Position numbers and translations under genes: made by a program. From Chloracidobacterium validum (GTDB lineage Bacteria; Acidobacteriota; Blastocatellia; Chloracidobacteriales; Chloracidobacteriaceae): 64,000 nucleotides of DNA. The stretch's first letter is position 1; every line of letters starts with the position of its first letter. The stretch spans positions 293,501-357,500 of the forward strand of contig NZ_CP072648.1 of NCBI RefSeq assembly GCF_018304825.1, in the 5' to 3' direction. The notes below the pieces were generated by a model. The model had not been told where the DNA came from, did not search any database, and saw nothing but the letters and a program-made list of their open reading frames with translations. Shown piece after piece: positions 1 to 8,710 of this stretch.

Positions 1-655
1 TTGCCGCCGGTTGCAGGCCGGTGATGACCGATGCAAGCTGTTCAGTTTCCTGGAGGTCGCGGACGACGACATACCGCCCACCCGGTATCGCCAGCACCTG
101 TGAGCGAGTCGCCGTAGTTTCTTCATGGTCGTGCTTGCCGTGGATGATGGTGGTGAAGCCATCGCGGGCATAGCGCTCGACCCGCTTCCAAACATGAACG
201 ACCGAGCCACAGGTCGTATCAACCAGTGTGCAGCCCACGTTGCGCAGTTGCTCCAGGTCGGAGGCCGGCAGCCCAAAGGCCGGAATGACAACGACATCCT
301 GCGGCGTCACGTCGGCGATGTTTTCGAGCTGGTGAATACCCAGCGCCGCAAGTCGGGCGTTGACCGTCGGATTATGAATGATTTCGCCGGTGAGATAGAT
401 CGTCCGCCCGGCGAACCGGCGGCGAGCTTCGTAGGCCAAGTCCAAGGCGTCATCCACGCCATAGCAAAAGCCAAACTCACGCGCCAAATGAAAGGTGAGT
501 CGCCCAACCCGCAGCACATAGCCTTGCTGCCGGATGGTTTCGATGACGGGACTGCCAAAGTCGCAGTCCACTGCGCGTCGCGTCGCGGCTTGGACAGGCA
601 GCCGTGCCCGAGACATGGCGACTTCTGATGACCTGACCGCAACCTGACTTACCAT
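1..655 (-). CDS. ispH: 4-hydroxy-3-methylbut-2-enyl diphosphate reductase (IspH/LytB), N-terminal part
   Basis: Last enzyme of the MEP isoprenoid pathway: an iron-sulfur enzyme that reduces HMBPP to IPP and DMAPP, the source of the isoprenoid tails of bacteriochlorophyll, carotenoids and quinones. Reading the minus strand gives the cluster-ligand context GFCYGVDDALDL, then GEIIHNP (substrate histidine), VIPAFG, VDTTCGSVVHVWKRVE (second cysteine) and IHGKHDHEET (second histidine), all characteristic of IspH. The frame is open to the window edge, so the third cysteine and the C-terminus lie outside. I chose the ATG at 655 because AAGGA sits 9 bases before it; an in-frame ATG at 616 is the alternative, with a weaker ribosome site. 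It is the last gene of a minus-strand run with bchG and the CsmA-like gene, which fits shared pigment supply, although co-transcription is not shown. Confidence 0.88.
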   Translation of the reverse strand, partial: MVSQVAVRSSEVAMSRARLPVQAATRRAVDCDFGSPVIETIRQQGYVLRVGRLTFHLAREFGFCYGVDDALDLAYEARRRFAGRTIYLTGEIIHNPTVNARLAALGIHQLENIADVTPQDVVVIPAFGLPASDLEQLRNVGCTLVDTTCGSVVHVWKRVERYARDGFTTIIHGKHDHEETTATRSQVLAIPGGRYVVVRDLQETEQLASVITGLQPAA

Positions 656-861
656 GGCCGAACGTCCTTGTCTTGCAGGATGGCTTGGGGGCAAGACCGA
701 CGCGATCGCGCCTGGCGGTCACGACGTAACCAGAAATCTAACCGTCCACACCAGGCCCGCCAAGCCAAAAAGACGGAAGCCTTCCGTGGTGGCCGGCATT
801 GCCACCCAGGAGCTTTTTAGGATGCCAGACCCACCACTTGGTCTGAAGCCGGTGGTTCAAA

Positions 862-879
862 TGACTGTCTGAACAGTCA
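862..879. terminator. Short hairpin between ispH and the PH-like gene
   Basis: Perfect 7-bp inverted repeat TGACTGT / ACAGTCA with a CTGA loop, lying about 60 bases beyond the stop of the 416-aa gene in the 282-bp gap before ispH. There is no T-run, so it may be an attenuating hairpin, a protein-binding site or chance. Nothing else recognisable was seen in this gap. Confidence 0.25.
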
Positions 880-937
880 GGTTGGGCCAGTGGCGCAGAC
901 AGGAATGCCTATGCCAGGTTTCAAGCCTGCGCCAAGG

Positions 938-2188
938 CTATGGCGCGGCGCTTGACAATTCAGGTGTTTCCAGTTGGGAGGTGGACTGCTCCGTGACCTT
1001 CGGGCCGTAGGCAATGGCCAGAGGCGGACGCGGTGCGCCATCGTCCGTAACCGGTGGGCTGCTGTCTTTGGCAAAGCTGACCTTCACGGCCGTTCGGCGG
1101 GCCGCCGCCGCGCCCGCCATCTGTCCAGTGCCGTCCACCGTGGCTGGCTCGGTCGGTGGTGCTGGCGAAGGGGCTGGGGTGGCCGGAGTAGGAGCTGGTT
1201 TGCCGGCGTTTTGGATAAACGCCAGAAGTTGCTTGAATGGGCTGCCTTGTTCGACCATACGATCAATGGCCTGGAGGAGAAATGCTCTGGCGGCCGGGTT
1301 CTCGCTCACGGTGATGAGCAGCTTGTTGAGCGCCTCGATGAGCGCCGTAATTTGCCCGATGTCTTCGACTTTGGGGATCCGGTCCACCAGCTTTGAGAGT
1401 GTTTCATCAAGCCCAATGGACTTGCCTAGGTCGGTTGGAAACGTTCCGATGGCGTCTTTGGCCGCCTGCGCTACGCGATACACGGCATAGCTCGTGTTTG
1501 AAACAGGGCGTCCGGTGCCAAACGGCGAGTCAAGCGACGGTTCTTTGGTTGCCGCTTCCTGGGGTGGGACTGGGTGTGCCGTTGGCGCCGGGGTCGGCGC
1601 TTTGAATGGCGTGCCCCGCTTGGCGTGCGCCTCCTGGACGATGGCTCGGATGCGTTCAATGCGCGCGACGATTTCATCTGGCAAGGTGACTGGGCCGGCG
1701 GCCGTGGCGGAAGCCCCAAGCGGCTGGGCTGCCTTCGGCTTGTCAGACTGTCCGGCGTTCCAGGTGGCTAGGGCTTTCGTCAACTCAAACAGCTCCCCAA
1801 GGGCGGGGAGGTCCATGATCGGCAGCAAGTCAACCCGCGCCGTGAGTGCCTTGGGAACGGCCGGCGGCGTAAACTCCAGCGCCAACTCACCGTGCAGCGT
1901 ATCGGCTGCCTTGGCGCTCAGACGCACGCCGCGATAGTCCAGGCGGTCGAGAACATCCGACTGCAAGCCGCGCGCCCAAAGAATAAAGTGCTGGTCGGTC
2001 AGAATGACATAATCGTGCAGCGTCAACCCACCGACCCGCTTGCCGTCACCGTCAAAGACGATGCCATCGAAGAGCGCAATCACGACCTCATCTGGTTCAC
2101 GATGGTAGCGAAAAAACTCTTCGACATGTTTCCGTTCGACGTTTTTGCCGATATAAGGGACAGGCAACTCCAATGCGACGTTGGCCAT
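938..2188 (-). CDS. Uncharacterised protein with PH-like N-terminal domain, downstream of the CsmA-like gene
   Basis: 416 aa; not recognised as a named family. Residues about 1-105 look like a small beta-rich bacterial PH-like (YokE/bPH-type) domain, with the pattern DEVVIALFDG, a turn, then LHDYVILTDQHFILWARG. Residues about 110-200 and 225-330 are predicted helical (for example LPDEIVARIERIRAIVQEA and the stretch around KLVDRIPKVEDIGQITAL), separated by a Pro/Ala/Thr-rich linker; the tail from about 335 is Pro/Ala-rich and probably disordered. No signal peptide or membrane segment is visible. The start is supported by GAGGAG 8 bases before the ATG. It follows the CsmA-like gene by 129 bp on the same strand, so a chlorosome or membrane-interface role is a reasonable guess from position only. 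Confidence 0.7.
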   Translation of the reverse strand: MANVALELPVPYIGKNVERKHVEEFFRYHREPDEVVIALFDGIVFDGDGKRVGGLTLHDYVILTDQHFILWARGLQSDVLDRLDYRGVRLSAKAADTLHGELALEFTPPAVPKALTARVDLLPIMDLPALGELFELTKALATWNAGQSDKPKAAQPLGASATAAGPVTLPDEIVARIERIRAIVQEAHAKRGTPFKAPTPAPTAHPVPPQEAATKEPSLDSPFGTGRPVSNTSYAVYRVAQAAKDAIGTFPTDLGKSIGLDETLSKLVDRIPKVEDIGQITALIEALNKLLITVSENPAARAFLLQAIDRMVEQGSPFKQLLAFIQNAGKPAPTPATPAPSPAPPTEPATVDGTGQMAGAAAARRTAVKVSFAKDSSPPVTDDGAPRPPLAIAYGPKVTEQSTSQLETPELSSAAP

Positions 2189-2317
2189 CGTCGTTTCTCC
2201 TCAAACCGCTAGGTCGGGCCGCTGGGTCTGGATGAACGCGGCTCGTGAACGTGGTGGATGGGGGGAGTTTGACGGCGCTGCCAGCCAAGGCCGCGCGCCA
2301 AGCTCCCTTGCCCGCGG

Positions 2318-2545
2318 TTATCCTTCCGCCGTGAAGCGGGAGGCGGTGGTCTTGCTCGCTGCCGGAGCGCCTACGCTGCGCCGTGCGCCGCCGCCGTCAT
2401 AGAGGTTGTCAAACATGCGGCCCTGAATGCGGTCGAAGTTATAGGCAATGGCGCGGTAAATGTCGCCAACGAGGTTGATGTGACCCTCGAGGTTGATCTC
2501 GCCGATTTCGACGATGGAGTCCACGACTTTTTTGAACTGACCCAT
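2318..2545 (-). CDS. csmA: CsmA-like chlorosome baseplate protein
   Basis: 75-aa protein resembling CsmA, the amphipathic baseplate protein that binds bacteriochlorophyll a through a single histidine and joins the chlorosome to the reaction-centre side. Residues 13-40 run EIGEINLEGHINLVGDIY and on to an RI pair. Compared from memory with Chlorobium CsmA, this keeps the EGH...VG core, with His22 as the presumed pigment ligand, and then reaches a Gly-rich turn (GGGA, 51-54) followed by a tail of about 20 residues. In Chlorobium the C-terminal extension is removed after synthesis, so the tail here may be too. The Trp after His in green bacteria is Ile here. GGAGG lies 10 bases before the ATG. 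The neighbours bchG and the ArsA ATPase support the call. Identity rests on short motifs, so a CsmA paralogue remains possible. Confidence 0.75.
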   Translation of the reverse strand: MGQFKKVVDSIVEIGEINLEGHINLVGDIYRAIAYNFDRIQGRMFDNLYDGGGARRSVGAPAASKTTASRFTAEG

Positions 2546-2714
2546 AGCAACAAGTCCTCCGAAGTTCGGATGGAAAGGAAGTGAGCTGAACTTTGGGGAC
2601 GTAAAACCTGTGCGCCATCAACCGGCCGTGAGGCCCGTTCAGTCCTCGCCGCCAACCGAACTGGAAGGTGTCCGGTCGGTCAGCATCCCGGTATGACGAT
2701 TCCCAGGCCGTGCT

Positions 2715-3902
2715 TCAGCCAACACCGACCGGGGCTTCAAAACAAATACTTAGCCACTCGTTCTGATACTCGGCATGACTTGGCTCCAAGCCAATCATCG
2801 AGGTTGGCAAGCCGACCATGCGGCGCTGATTGCCAATCTGGATGACGAGTTCATCTCCAGCAATCCACGTTTCGAGCCGGTCTGGCTCCAGAAACGGCAG
2901 CCGGATGCGGATGCGGCAGTCATGCTCCGATTTACACATCTCAAAGGGACGCTCGCCGTAAAGCCGCGCGGCGGGGTCGGTGTCTCCAAACAAGTCTTGG
3001 GCGAGCACCCGCAGCCGATCCAGCCCGACGACTTCTGAACCGTACATCGGCGCCCGCAGAATTGGCAACGGCTGAAACGAGTCTTCAATCTCGGACAGAT
3101 ACCGCTGCTGCACCGCTTTCCACCCTTCCAAAAAGCCACTGTTTTCGTTCACGGGCAAGAGCCGGTTGACCACGATGCCGTCCGAAAGCAAGCCGTAGAG
3201 GTTCAGGTAGGTCAGCGCACGCTTGGACTCCTTGATGGCCATTTTCTCGGCATTCATCACGAGCCGCACCGTCGTGGTTGTGCCGTCGCACAGAATGTCG
3301 TGCATGGCTTCGAGGTTGCGAAACATGCGATCGACTTCTGAAAACACCTTTTCCGAAGCCATGTATTTGCGCAGCCCAGGCGTGGCGTTGGCCAGCGGAC
3401 GGACAATCGGGCGCACGATTGAAGATTCCAGCCCGCGGACAAGTCGGATGACCCAGCTCATCGTCTGCGGCATCGAGAGCAGACGCAAGGTCTCGCCGGT
3501 GGGCGCGGCGTCCACGATGAGCAGGTCATACTCGCCGCTTTCGCGGTATTTGCGGATGCGCGTCAGGCTAAATAGCTCCTCCATGCCGGGGAGAATGGCG
3601 GATTCATCTGCCAGGACGCCATCCACGCCTTGACCGGCCAGGATTTCGGCAAAGTGGGTACGGACGACGCCCCAGTTTTCTTCCAGGTCTTGATAGACAT
3701 TCGTTTCGAGCGCATCGAGTCGGTCCAGAATGCGGAGTGGTTCTGGTCCGAGTGGAATGTCAAGCGAATCCGAAAGGCTGTGGGCCGGGTCGGTACTCAT
3801 CACCAGCGTTCGCAGTCCGCGCTCGGCTGCCAAGAGCGCCGTCGCGGCGGCAACACTGGTTTTTCCAACTCCGCCCTTACCTGTGTAAATGATGATTCTC
3901 AT
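2715..3902 (-). CDS. ArsA/Get3-family ATPase next to chlorosome genes
   Basis: 395-aa soluble P-loop ATPase of the ArsA/Get3 (MinD-like SIMIBI) superfamily. It has the deviant Walker A GKGGVGKT at residues 8-15, the STDPAHSLSDS switch I segment at about 36-46, and VDAAPTGETLR as switch II/Walker B at about 130. A C-terminal beta-rich segment (about 305-390) fits the alpha-crystallin-like domain found on many photosynthetic-bacterial ArsA homologues. Such proteins target or insert tail-anchored or other membrane proteins, or energise oxyanion pumps; no ArsB or ArsR is nearby, so arsenic export is unlikely. ArsA-like ATPases are known in green sulfur bacteria. Position between bchG and the CsmA-like gene suggests a role in chlorosome protein delivery or assembly, which is inference. 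Confidence 0.85.
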   Translation of the reverse strand: MRIIIYTGKGGVGKTSVAAATALLAAERGLRTLVMSTDPAHSLSDSLDIPLGPEPLRILDRLDALETNVYQDLEENWGVVRTHFAEILAGQGVDGVLADESAILPGMEELFSLTRIRKYRESGEYDLLIVDAAPTGETLRLLSMPQTMSWVIRLVRGLESSIVRPIVRPLANATPGLRKYMASEKVFSEVDRMFRNLEAMHDILCDGTTTTVRLVMNAEKMAIKESKRALTYLNLYGLLSDGIVVNRLLPVNENSGFLEGWKAVQQRYLSEIEDSFQPLPILRAPMYGSEVVGLDRLRVLAQDLFGDTDPAARLYGERPFEMCKSEHDCRIRIRLPFLEPDRLETWIAGDELVIQIGNQRRMVGLPTSMIGLEPSHAEYQNEWLSICFEAPVGVG

Positions 3903-3988
3903 ACGTTCCGTGTTCTCATTGCGTGCAAATCGGCGCTCAAAAAGTTTGTGTCAAGCGCGCGTCAGGGGCGTCGTCTGCGCCAGGCAGT

Positions 3989-4927
3989 TCAGCGAATCGC
4001 AATCGCATAGGCCATCATGCCCAGCACGTAGAGGGTTGTTCCCGTTGCGTTGTACCATGGCGCGCGGGCTTCGGGGTCGCGGATGAGCTTGACCTGCAAC
4101 GGAAGCTGCGCCACCAGCAATCCCATCAGGACGGCGGCCCACAGCCAAGCCCCATACCACGCCAACAAGCCGACGCACAGCAGTTGCGGAATGTTCATCA
4201 CATAACACGCCACCCGCGCGGCGCGTGGAATGCCAAGCTGAACCGGTACTGAGCGAATGCCCAGCGCCGTATCACCAGGCACGCTCTTGAAGTCATTCAG
4301 GGTCATGATTCCGTGCGCCCCGATGCTGTAGAGCACCGCCCCGGCAATGCTGGCCGGAGGAAACGCGCCCGATACCGCAAGGCAGCCGGTTGCCCAGGCG
4401 ACGCCTTCATAGGCAAAGCTGACGAGTCCATTCCCGAACCAGCCGTTGCGCTTGCCGCGCACCGGCGGCGCGCTGTACAGCAGCGACATGACAAAGGCGG
4501 CGACCGTGATGAGCAGCACCGGCCACGCTCCAACCACCCACGCCATGGCAAACGAGGCCACCGTCAGCAATGCGCAGATCAGGATGCCCTGCGTCTCCGT
4601 GATGCGCCCCGAAGGAAAGGGACGCTGGGGTTCATTGAGGCGGTCCACCTCGCGGTCGCAGTAGTCGTTCATGACCTGCGACATCGAACACATCAGCGGC
4701 CCGGCCAGGATCGCGCCCAAGAAAAGTTGCCAGAGAAAGTCGCCAGTTGGGGCTGCCCCGCTACTGATCGCGCCGCAGAGAAACGCCCACATCGGAGCAA
4801 ACCACGTGAGCGGCTTCATGAGTTCCAGCACCGCCCGCCAGAAGTCAGCCCGCGAGTTTAGGAGTGGCACGGAATAGGCTTGTGGTGCGTATTGATTGTC
4901 CATTGGCGTCAGCAGCCGGTTCTTCAT
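3989..4927 (-). CDS. bchG: Bacteriochlorophyll a synthase (UbiA-family prenyltransferase)
   Basis: Integral membrane prenyltransferase that esterifies bacteriochlorophyllide a with geranylgeranyl or phytyl diphosphate, the last step of BChl a synthesis. The 312-aa protein carries LKPLTWFAPMWAFLCG-like residues at about 36-52, the polyprenyl-diphosphate-binding NDYCDREVDRLNEP motif followed by RPFPSGRI, and the second segment YSAPPVRGKRNGWFGN with FAYEG after it, all diagnostic of the BchG/ChlG group and closer to BchG than to the BChl c synthase BchK as I recall them. About eight hydrophobic helices are visible. The start at 4927 has no strong ribosome site; a second in-frame ATG follows 8 codons later. 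It is the first gene of the minus-strand pigment run and is divergent from dacB across a 205-bp gap that should hold both promoters. Confidence 0.9.
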   Translation of the reverse strand: MKNRLLTPMDNQYAPQAYSVPLLNSRADFWRAVLELMKPLTWFAPMWAFLCGAISSGAAPTGDFLWQLFLGAILAGPLMCSMSQVMNDYCDREVDRLNEPQRPFPSGRITETQGILICALLTVASFAMAWVVGAWPVLLITVAAFVMSLLYSAPPVRGKRNGWFGNGLVSFAYEGVAWATGCLAVSGAFPPASIAGAVLYSIGAHGIMTLNDFKSVPGDTALGIRSVPVQLGIPRAARVACYVMNIPQLLCVGLLAWYGAWLWAAVLMGLLVAQLPLQVKLIRDPEARAPWYNATGTTLYVLGMMAYAIAIR

Positions 4928-5132
4928 AGGCTGACCGGGAGCGGTGAAGGGTTGAGGTGAGCAGCGTGGTGGGACGTTTCCCTTCCAACTTCGCTCATGG
5001 TCGGGCTGACCGCAACGGAAACTTTGCCGGTCGAAAGGTTTTCGCCCGACATGCTAACGTTATTCGTCCGGCGGGCCCGGACCGCGCCTGGGCTAGCCGG
5101 GCGTAATCTTGAAATCATTGTGAAGACTTGAG

Positions 5133-6761
5133 ATGCCTAACCAAGCACCGTGGCTGAGGATTGTGGTGGGATTGGCGCTGGCCGTCGGGAGCGGGCTGGC
5201 GGCAGGGTTTCCGGCCGAGGCTCAGCGGTCGGGACGCGCGCCGGCGCGTCCGGCGCCGCAACGCGCGGCCCAACCCAAGCCGCCGCCGATTCCGGTGGTG
5301 GGTGCTTCCTCGCTTCAGGCGGTGGTCGAGCGCCTGTCGGCCCGTCCGGCTCTCCAGGGCGCGCGGCTCGGCGTACGGATTGAAGACGCGGAAACCGGAG
5401 AAGTGCTGGCGGATGTGGCCGGTGAAAAACGGTTCCTTCCGGCCTCCAATATGAAGCTCCTGACGACGGCGGCGGCGCTCGACGTGCTCGGGCCGGACTT
5501 TCGGGTGCGGACTTCGGTTTACGTCCCGGCGCTGGACGGCAACGGCACGGTTCCCGGCGACCTCATCCTGGTTGGACGCGGCGACCCAACGCTTTCCGAC
5601 CGCTACAACAGCGACAAGAAAGACACCCGTTTGACGCCGCTCGAAACCTTGGCCGACCAGGTTGTGGCGGCAGGCGTCAAGGACATCACCGGCGATATTG
5701 TCGGGGATGAAAGCTATTTCCGCGCCGCGCCGTTGGGCGATGGTTGGGGATGGGATGACTTGCAGTGGTACTACGGCGCGGAGGTCAGCGCCCTGTCCGC
5801 AGCAGATAACCATGTGACCCTGACGGTCGCTCCGACGCGGCCCGGTGAAAAGGTGGCCGTGACGTTCACACCGGCCACGAACTACGTCACCATTCGCAAT
5901 GAAGCCGTCACCTCGGCCGGCAAGGAAACCGATACCTTTGGCATTCACCGCGGCTTGGCGGACAATGTCATCGAGCTGTATGGGGCGCTGCCGCCGAACG
6001 GCGGACGCGAGCTGGGCGTGGCGATTCACGATCCGGCCCGCTTCACAGCCCACCTCTTTCGGGAGATGCTGACCCGCCGGGGCGTGGTCGTGCGGGGTGG
6101 TGTCCGGCGCGCCGATGCCAACTTCCGGCAGCGACAGCCACTTGCCACCGAAACCCTCAAAGAAATTGCTTCCATCGAGTCGCCACCCTTGGCGGCCTGG
6201 GTGCGGACGACGAACAAAATCAGTTCCAACCTGTTTGCCGAAATGCTGCTGCGGCATCTGGGCAAGGCACGCGGCGCGAGCGACAAAGATACGGATGCTG
6301 CCGGCTGTGAGGTCGTGGCCGAGTTTCTGTCCCGTGCCGGAGCGCCGGTCGCCGAGCTGAAGGTTCGGGATGGTTCGGGGCTATCACGCCTCGACAATGT
6401 CACCCCGGCGGCGCTGACGGCGCTGCTGCGTTACATGCGAAAGCATCCGGCGTGGGAAGTGTTTTACGATTCGCTCCCGATTGCCGGGCAGGACGGCACG
6501 CTCCGCCACCGGATGAAGGGAACGCGCGCGGCGGAAAATCTCCGGGCAAAGACTGGGACGCTGGACGATGTCAGCGCCCTGGCCGGTTATGTCACGGCCG
6601 CCAATGGGCGGGTTTTGGTCTTTAGTTTTGTGGCCAATTACCTCAACACCGCCCGGACGGCCGGCGTCACTGCCGGGGATGATTTAGGTCAGGCCATGGC
6701 CGAATATACCGGCGCGGCGGCGCCCAAGCCCGCGGCCGAGACCCCTACGGAGCAACCATGA
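5133..6761 (+). CDS. dacB: D-alanyl-D-alanine carboxypeptidase/endopeptidase (PBP4 class C, DacB)
   Basis: Periplasmic low-molecular-weight penicillin-binding protein that trims peptidoglycan stem peptides and cross-links. 542 aa with a signal peptide (hydrophobic 9-26, cleavage plausible after AEA at 28-30) and a Pro/Arg/Ala-rich linker to about 55. The three active-site motifs of the S13 family are present: SNMK at 105-108, SSN at 364-366 and KTG at 473-475. The long spacing between motifs 1 and 2 matches the extra domains of class C PBPs. It overlaps the next gene by four bases (ATGA) and is followed by mpl, a muropeptide-recycling ligase, which makes a coherent wall-turnover operon. Confidence 0.93.
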   Translation: MPNQAPWLRIVVGLALAVGSGLAAGFPAEAQRSGRAPARPAPQRAAQPKPPPIPVVGASSLQAVVERLSARPALQGARLGVRIEDAETGEVLADVAGEKRFLPASNMKLLTTAAALDVLGPDFRVRTSVYVPALDGNGTVPGDLILVGRGDPTLSDRYNSDKKDTRLTPLETLADQVVAAGVKDITGDIVGDESYFRAAPLGDGWGWDDLQWYYGAEVSALSAADNHVTLTVAPTRPGEKVAVTFTPATNYVTIRNEAVTSAGKETDTFGIHRGLADNVIELYGALPPNGGRELGVAIHDPARFTAHLFREMLTRRGVVVRGGVRRADANFRQRQPLATETLKEIASIESPPLAAWVRTTNKISSNLFAEMLLRHLGKARGASDKDTDAAGCEVVAEFLSRAGAPVAELKVRDGSGLSRLDNVTPAALTALLRYMRKHPAWEVFYDSLPIAGQDGTLRHRMKGTRAAENLRAKTGTLDDVSALAGYVTAANGRVLVFSFVANYLNTARTAGVTAGDDLGQAMAEYTGAAAPKPAAETPTEQP

Positions 6762-7114
6762 GCAAGCGCTACACTATCGTCCTGCTGGCCGGGTTGGCCT
6801 TGCTAGGGATCGGCGGCGGGGCTTTTGCGGCGGGCGTGCTGGCCGGTCGGGAACTTTCGGCCCGCGAGGCCCAACGCGGCATCCAGCAGGCGCTGGGCGG
6901 CCGCTATGCCCGGAACAGCATTCATATCCGGCGCGTCTTGCCCGGCTTCTCTTCCAGCGATGCCATTGTCGAGGCCCAGGTCGAGGCGACATTCAAGTTT
7001 ACCCGGACGGCGCAGGGCTGGCAGGCGACGGAAGTTCGGCTCGCCGACCGTGACTGGCGGAAGTTGGATGTGCTGACCCGTACCTTGGTCGAAAACCAGC
7101 CCGGAGAACCCTGA
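6758..7114 (+). CDS. Small membrane-anchored or secreted protein of unknown function
   Basis: 118 aa, not recognised. Residues 6-29 are strongly hydrophobic (signal anchor or signal peptide, ending AAGVLAG), followed by a mixed alpha/beta domain of about 85 residues containing VEAQVEATFKFTRTAQGW, which reads as two beta strands. It overlaps dacB by ATGA and precedes mpl by two bases, so it is almost certainly co-translated with these wall-recycling genes and is probably periplasmic. No catalytic motif or cysteine pair is visible. Confidence 0.75.
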   Translation: MSKRYTIVLLAGLALLGIGGGAFAAGVLAGRELSAREAQRGIQQALGGRYARNSIHIRRVLPGFSSSDAIVEAQVEATFKFTRTAQGWQATEVRLADRDWRKLDVLTRTLVENQPGEP

Positions 7115-7116
7115 GC

Positions 7117-8532
7117 ATGGCGCACTATCACCTGATTGGGATTTGTGGGACGGCAATGGCCTCGCTGGCTGGGATGCTCCGGGCGCGTGGTCACGACGTC
7201 ACCGGCTCGGATGCCAACGTGTATCCGCCGATGTCGGACGTGCTGGCTGGGCTGGGGATTCCGGTCTGTCTGGGCTATGCCCCCTCCAACTTCACCCGTC
7301 GCCCAGATGTGGTCGTGATTGGCAATGCCATCGCCCGTGGCAACCCGGAAGTCGAACATGTTTTGGAACACCGCTGGCGCTATGCGTCGTTGCCGGAAGT
7401 CCTTCGGCAGGAGTTTCTATGGGGTAAGCGCGTCCTGGTTGTGACCGGGACGCATGGCAAAACCACGACCACGGCTTTGGCGGCACACGTGCTGACCGTT
7501 GGTGGTCTCGAACCGACATTTCTGATCGGCGGCGTGGCCGAAAACTTCGGCGTGAGTTTCCGGGTGACAGACAGCGACTTCGTGGTTCTGGAAGGGGATG
7601 AGTATGACACGGCCTACTTCGACAAAGGGCCGAAGTTCATGCATTACCTGCCGGAAATCGGCGTTGTGAATAACGTTGAATTCGACCACGCCGACATCTA
7701 CCCAAACCTTGATGCGGTCAAGCTGGCCTTTCGGCGTTTCGTCAATCTCATTCCGCGGACCGGCGTGTGTATCGTGGGCTTCGATTCACCTCATGCCCGT
7801 GAGGTTGTGACGCGCTCACCGGCCCCGGTAGAGGGATTTGCACTTGACACCCCTGATGCCCACTGGCGCGCCGCTGACATCGCCTATACCGAGACCGGGA
7901 TGCGCTTTACCGTTCGGCGCGGTGAGGTTGAGCTTGGGACGTTTACGTTGCCGACGTTTGGCGACTTCAACGTGCGCAATGCGTTGGCGGTGATGGCCGC
8001 CGCGACCTTCTGGGGACTGACCCCGGAGCGCATCGCCACCGGGCTGTCCACGTTTCAAGCCGTCAAGCGCCGCATGGAGGTGCGCGGTGAGGTTGGCGGC
8101 GTGACGGTGATTGATGATTTCGCCCATCATCCCACGGCGGTGAAAGCGACGCTGGCGGCACTGGCACATCGCTTTCCGGGTCGCCCGTTGACGGCCGTCT
8201 TTGAGCCGCGTTCCTGGTCTTCCCGCAAGCGGGTTTTTCAAATCGCTTATGCCGAGGCCTTCGACGCCGCTCGGCAAGTTGTCATTGCGCCGGTATTTGA
8301 GCGTGAAAAGGTCGCCGATGACGACTGTTTTTCACCGGAACAGCTTGCCGCCGACCTGATGGCGCGTGGCAAGTCGGCGGCAGTCGTCAGCGGAGCCGCA
8401 GCCATTGTGGATTACTTGCTGCCGCGGCTTGGCCCTGGCGAGGTCGTCGCAGTGCTGTCCAATGGCGGTTTTGGAGGCTTGCACGACAAGCTCCTGGCGG
8501 GGCTGCGCGCTGTGACCGGCACGCCGGCCTGA
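7117..8532 (+). CDS. mpl: UDP-N-acetylmuramate:L-alanyl-gamma-D-glutamyl-meso-diaminopimelate ligase (Mpl)
   Basis: Cytoplasmic ATP-dependent Mur ligase that re-attaches the recycled tripeptide to UDP-MurNAc. 471 aa with the Mur N-terminal Rossmann domain (HLIGICGTAMASLAGML, GSDANVYPPMS), ATP loop GTHGKT at 111-116, the central domain motif EGDEYDTAYFDKGPKF and FDHADIYPN, and the C-terminal domain with DDFAHHPTAV and EPRSWSSRK. GTAMASLAG and DEYDTAYFDKGPKF distinguish Mpl from MurC. GGAG lies upstream of the ATG. With dacB and the small protein it forms a three-gene operon for peptidoglycan turnover. Confidence 0.94.
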   Translation: MAHYHLIGICGTAMASLAGMLRARGHDVTGSDANVYPPMSDVLAGLGIPVCLGYAPSNFTRRPDVVVIGNAIARGNPEVEHVLEHRWRYASLPEVLRQEFLWGKRVLVVTGTHGKTTTTALAAHVLTVGGLEPTFLIGGVAENFGVSFRVTDSDFVVLEGDEYDTAYFDKGPKFMHYLPEIGVVNNVEFDHADIYPNLDAVKLAFRRFVNLIPRTGVCIVGFDSPHAREVVTRSPAPVEGFALDTPDAHWRAADIAYTETGMRFTVRRGEVELGTFTLPTFGDFNVRNALAVMAAATFWGLTPERIATGLSTFQAVKRRMEVRGEVGGVTVIDDFAHHPTAVKATLAALAHRFPGRPLTAVFEPRSWSSRKRVFQIAYAEAFDAARQVVIAPVFEREKVADDDCFSPEQLAADLMARGKSAAVVSGAAAIVDYLLPRLGPGEVVAVLSNGGFGGLHDKLLAGLRAVTGTPA

Positions 8533-8710
8533 TGCACGCCAGCTCGATTGTCACGCTGGCCCAATTGCCGTGACGCTGGCCGAGGGTCAGTTCAGTCTGA
8601 CCAGCCCTGTCCGGTGCCCGCGGTATCGCGCTGGAGCAGGGATTGCGGTATCGTCAGGCATCCGGTGAAATGCTTCCGGGAACGTGAGACGCTTCCGGGA
8701 AAGGATGCGG

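Noticed and set aside
125-628. Plus-strand 167-codon frame
   Set aside because: It is the complement of ispH, whose motifs are clear on the minus strand; the plus-strand product has no family features.
2715-3902. Arsenic-efflux ATPase ArsA
   Set aside because: No arsB, arsR, arsC or arsD nearby; the context is chlorosome and pigment genes and the single-domain form fits Get3-like proteins in phototrophs.
5115-6257. 380-codon minus-strand frame over dacB
   Set aside because: Shadow of the GC-rich dacB gene, which has all three penicillin-binding motifs in the plus frame.
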